From positions 62,001 to 126,000 of the forward strand of contig JAGFBZ010000866.1 of assembly GCA_018398805.1 (NCBI GenBank): 64,000 nucleotides of DNA. Direction: 5' to 3'. Source of the stretch: Hirundichthys speculiger. Its lineage: Eukaryota > Chordata > Actinopteri > Beloniformes > Exocoetidae. Every line of letters begins with the position of its first letter. The first letter of the stretch is position 1. Both the position numbers and the translations under genes were made by a program. Under the pieces are notes generated by a model that did no database searches, was not told the origin of the DNA, and worked only from the letters and a program-made list of their open reading frames with translations. Positions 59,603-64,000 of this stretch are shown here, one piece after another.

Positions 59603-60635
59603 CTGCAGACGAACATTTGATCTGATTTACTGAGATGCACGAACCTGCAACGTACACGCTCTTAATGACACACGCCGCTCATCCACACCCGCAAACGCTT
59701 CACCCGCTCAAACGCACAATAAAACAAGTGAAGGGGACATCTGACATGCAGCATCTCATCGGGCGTCGTTGAACGCCTCAGCAGGGCGAACAGGACGATG
59801 ACATGATGACAGCCCGTACGGCTGAACGTCGCCGTACACTGTACTGACAATTTGAGACCATACAGTAAATCAGCCTGTCAGGCTGCACTATATGCATTTC
59901 TTTTGCTTTAAAAAATGTGGTAAATCATTTTATGCAGCAGTTTTTCCCTCCAGGCTGACACACAAATGTCATGTCATACCACCGCATGATCTGTCAGTCA
60001 GTTTATGACACGGCCTTCCTTCTAAAAGCAGAGTTTCTGTGCTTATCTGCCAGGCACACCAGAAAGAATTCAGAGTTAAGGGCATTATGTTCTTCTGAAT
60101 GCCTGGTTTACTGATGACACATCTGTTTAATTGAGGTATTTGGTCTGTTCTGACAGAGTTGGTAAAAAGCACATGGTGGGCAATATTTTAGAACAGCAAG
60201 CAGTGGGGGGGACGCCAACGAATCTGCTTGTCTGGTTCAATCCTGCATCTCTGTTAGCTTGTCAAGCTGACGTATATCTGCAGGCGGGTATCACAGGATG
60301 GCTAATTAACAAGTGGCATGAGACAGCCTCTCTGCCTTATTGTTTCAAGGTGCTTTCAGAGGAGAACTGTCTCCATCGTAGAGCGTAAGCCAGGAGAAGT
60401 CTCTTTGTGCCGACTGCTGGGCTTCGGGCTGGCTGACATGCTAAGAGGCAGGCCGCTGTAATTAAGATGATGAGACAAAAAAATAAAGGTTGTTGGGGAA
60501 AGCTGAAGGTCTGGAAAAGGCCTCCAGCGACTCCCGTGGCGCTGCTCAGAGCCAGGGGCGGGAAAAAACTGATAAAGAGATTGCTAAACAAACAGTGTTC
60601 CGAGATAAGTGTCGACATATAGTGGTGTTTTAGAC

Positions 60636-61510
60636 CAGTGGTCTTCAACCAGGGGTCCGCGACCCCTAGGGGGGCCGCGGAGGTACTGCAGGGGGTCCTC
60701 CAACTTAAAAAGAAATAAAGGCAATTTTAACCAAAATAATTTGAGAGTTAAAATAAATAAACATATATATATATATGTATATACAGTCATGGAAAAAATG
60801 ATTAGACCACCCTTGTTTTCTTCAGTTTCTTGTTCATTTTAATGCCTGGTACAACTAAAGGTACATTTGTTTGGACAAACATAACGATAACCACAAAGAT
60901 TGCTCATAAGAGTTTTATTTAAGAGCTGATATCTTACCATTTTCCATGGTTTTCTTGATTATAACCTAAATCACTTAAGTTTTTACATCAATAGCTATGG
61001 CGTTGTACTGCCAAAAACACTGCTTTTATGCATTCAGTGTTTTCTTTTCTGTCTGTTTTAGTCACATGATGACGTTTAGTGGTACCAGGTATTAAAATGA
61101 ACAAGAAAGAAAGTGAAGAAAAAATGGTGGTGGTCTAATCATTTTTTCCATGACTGTATATTTACACAGGCAGTTCTAAATATATAACTGCCTGAAGTTA
61201 AATGTTTCATTGTTGGAAAATAACAATAATAGAAAATATTGTCTCATACCAACTAATAACAATAATAATAATGATATGCATGAAAGTTTTATCAACCATA
61301 AACACATGTAGGCTAATAACCCAGTCAGGAATTGGTTAATAAGGTGAAATAAGCAGAATAAAATACATCTAAAAGTTATATAAGCCAGGCTTAAAATGTG
61401 ACACATTAAAAAAAATGGGGGGAAAAAAATTAGAATTACAAGCAGGGGTCCCTGCTCTGTTTTTCTCTCATCCAAGGGGTCCCTGGGCTAAAAAAGGTTG
61501 AAGACCCCTG
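60636..61510. mobile_element. hAT element (CAGTGGTCTTCAACC ends), split by a MITE
   Basis: Ends CAGTGGTCTTCAACCAGGGG and GGTTGAAGACCCCTG, with flanking 8-mers TTTTAGAC and ATTTAGAC (7 of 8). The flanking ggggtccgcgacccc and ggggtccctg blocks are also inverted. The MITE at 60784-61156 sits inside. Confidence 0.85.
60784..61156 (+). mobile_element. Tc1-type MITE, copy f, nested in a hAT
   Basis: Full-length copy in the orientation of copy a, slightly longer (373 bp) through small duplications (aagaaagaaa, ggtggtgg). TA at both sides. Younger than the hAT that hosts it. Confidence 0.9.
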
Positions 61511-64000
61511 ATTTAGACTTTAGAGTCCGCTAGTTAAGAAAAGAAGAGAAACTAAAGGGCTTCTCTCACAATAACGTCTTGGGAAAAACCCAAACACAGC
61601 AATGCTGAGCATGTCAGGGCTGCAACTGCCTCAAAGATTATAAATAAATACGTTGGAATATGTGTGCAGTTCGCTTGAGATGTGAGATGATACTTTTTGG
61701 TTTGAATGAGAAGTGTTTGGCTCAGAAAGGAAAACAAACACCATCATCAGGACTTTATTACATCTGTGAAATATGACGATGGTGGTACTATTATGGTTTG
61801 GGGCTGTTTTTGCTGTATCTGGGCTACAGTAAGTGGTGTAACAACGAGTATTTCATACCTGTGAATTGAGGACATTTGTCTTTGAACTGAGTCACGGGAG
61901 AAAGTGGGTCACGCAGCGAGACGAAAACAGCAACAAGCTGTTAAACTGAAGTACTGTTAAAGAATAATATACTCAGGGTTGTGAAATGGAGAAGTAGCAG
62001 CCCTGATTTTAGTTGATCAGAAATGTTGTTGAGGGGCTTTATGTGATGACTTTTAACTTTTCAGTTAACCAGTCCTGTACAGCACACCAATATGACTGAA
62101 AACAATCATGCTATATATTTGTTATATGGCTTTTTTTTTCTACAGATCCAGTCTGTATGCCATCTCACGGAAATAAAATAAATCAATCTGAAGTGATTGT
62201 CACAACAAAGACAATGCACGCTGTTGGTTGGTGCCACATGACATAATTGTTAAAGGTGTGTAGCAATCATGGCAAGGTCATGAAAATAAACAGCACAGGT
62301 ATATCAGACACTTTCATTTCAATGAAGAAATTAAGTAACATGGAAATCTCCAGCTAAAAAAAAAATGCATAAAGCATCAGATTCCCAGTTGCCCATCAAC
62401 CATAATGGAATTAACACTGTTTAATCTATGTGGACACAAACAGTGTTTATCATTAAAAAAAAAAATCAAGTCAAGATTGACCTTAATGACATGAGAAAGA
62501 GTGATAATACTGTCCTGTATATAATGGAGGTCCGACCCCACATCTGATGTCAGTTCTGCGCCATTTTTCAGGTTACAACTCGTAATGGGGCTTATAAACC
62601 TGCGGCAACCACACTCCCTTCTTGATGAATCTCCTTTTCCTCATGTTTTCCCTGCTACTAAATGTTCAACCTGACCATTTCAAACTGACACAAGGACCTG
62701 GAGTCTCCATTAACAGGAGACGCTTCATGCTAGCGCGCTGAAAAGCAGCCCAAGGCACGTATATGCGTTTATGAGCAGTTTTTGGAGTTTAGTCGCAGAG
62801 GTGGTTTCAGAGAAGCGAGCTTGCCTGCTGGCAGACCTGACTACATCCCACAGGTAATCCACAATAGAGGATTTTTCCATTAGAAAAGTAATACTAATCC
62901 CAAAACATATCCGATTTAATAGTCGAGCACTTGGTGGATATGGAAGAAGAACAAACGTGCACAGTTGAATCTGTTTCACCTAATGACTAAATACTGGAGC
63001 CTATAGACATTCTAGCTGCTGTTTTACTGTCAGCATTAACCATTTCGTTGAGGTTGTATACTGATGTCCAGACACTGAGCTGGGACAGACGAAGCAGCCC
63101 AAAGGGAAGCCAGGTCAAGTCTTAGCGCAATTCTGCGTTATTGCGGGGGTAAACGAAGGGGGTAAACATGAAAAAGAACAGGAACATAAAAATCTGCGAA
63201 GAAGGACAATGGAATCTCTGTCAAAAAGTGTGTGTACATTTCGAGCAGTGTTCATCACTGTAAACAACACACAAAGAAAGTTTTTTGGATTCAAAATGTC
63301 TTTTTTTTTATTTGATTTGATTTAAAAAAACCCATAAAATTTATACAGGATGACAAAGTGTAACACAGTCAAACATTATGTTAATGTTCATGTTATATTT
63401 ATTTTATAATTTTATTATTTATATATATATAGCGATAGCTAATAGATGTGTGTTGAGGCAGTTTCTCCACTCTTTCACACACAAATGGACACAGACAGAA
63501 ACATCCAGTACAGTCACATATTTTATGACCCTGTTGTGGATTGAGTTTCCAAGCAGCTGCACAACAAGATCTTCTTAATACACACAAACAGCAACTGCTT
63601 CCTTTAGCAAAAAGGGCAAACTGCGGCAACGGCAGCTGGATACACAGAAAGCCAAAACTGACAGAGTGAATAAGGTCTTCAGGAATGTAAACAGACCTTC
63701 AATTATATGCACATATTTGACACACACATGCACATACTGTACATAAATATGTATGCATGCATAAAGAAAAATAAAAGGCACCACAAGTGCCTGCACACAA
63801 CAATACTGTGTAATAATGAGCTATTGATCACATTGGTTCTGTGATTCACAGGCTGGGGGGGGGGTGAGTAATAAAAGCTGTGCTCTTTCAGTAGAGGAGG
63901 TGTTGATTTTCCACTGTCTGAGTCTCAAGGTATTTGGATAAATGCTGCATCATGCTTCAACCTGCTTGAAGAAAATCAATCTGCTTATTCCTGAAGCTAA

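Larger units (their letters stand above)
59603..64000. other. nav2 intron upstream of the first visible exon
   Basis: Contains the hAT at 60636-61510 with nested MITE copy f. No gene or coding exon recognised in 59603-60635 or 61519-64000; the latter has short T-, A- and TA-rich runs only. Confidence 0.55.

Noticed and set aside
61176..61475. Minus-strand hydrophobic frame
   Set aside because: Lies in the right part of a hAT element and is T-rich on that strand, which mimics membrane segments.

Overview
This window looks like a teleost fish chromosome. It is intron-rich, carries the (TTCAAT)n-tailed LINE ends and tRNA-headed SINE relics typical of fish, and is crowded with hAT, Tc1/mariner, Harbinger-like and LINE elements. 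There is no sign of bacterial or organelle DNA and no gene-dense cluster.

The only host gene I can support is a central segment of neuron navigator 2 (nav2, an unc-53 relative), transcribed from right to left on the minus strand. Fourteen coding exons run from 59602 (first visible) down to 831 (last visible). They total 2,666 bp and join into one continuous frame of 888 complete codons with matching phases at every junction. A fifteenth, 33-nt phase-0 microexon candidate lies at 12958-12990. The visible protein is the serine-rich, basic middle of the family, followed by the start of the coiled coil. The N-terminal calponin-homology domain should lie beyond 64000, and the C-terminal AAA ATPase before position 1. 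The orthology call comes from remembered family sequence, not from a search.

Layout, right to left along the transcript. 64000-59603 is the upstream intron, with a hAT element that contains a Tc1-type MITE. 59602-48796 holds exons 1-3, with MITEs, a Rex1-like reverse transcriptase relic and a hAT between them. 48795-29649 is a 19-kb intron holding a possible alternative first exon near 36.3 kb, a TIR element with YY1-type motifs, a THAP-like relic, two L1-like pieces and a hAT. 29648-16874 holds exons 4-10, the richest coding stretch. 16873-831 holds exons 11-15, the microexon, and the most elaborate foldback DNA.

The most interesting structure outside the exons is the set of long inverted repeats inside the introns. 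They include a 406-bp hairpin with 177-bp arms, a 1-kb hairpin whose arms are arrays of an 18-20-bp unit, and a 760-bp foldback next to a 24-nt exon. Six copies of one palindromic-ended MITE sit in both orientations. Several insertions are datable by nesting and by clean target-site duplications. I see no undescribed protein-coding system here. The novel candidates are the microexon, the possible internal promoter, and the foldback elements that could form double-stranded RNA in nav2 pre-mRNA.
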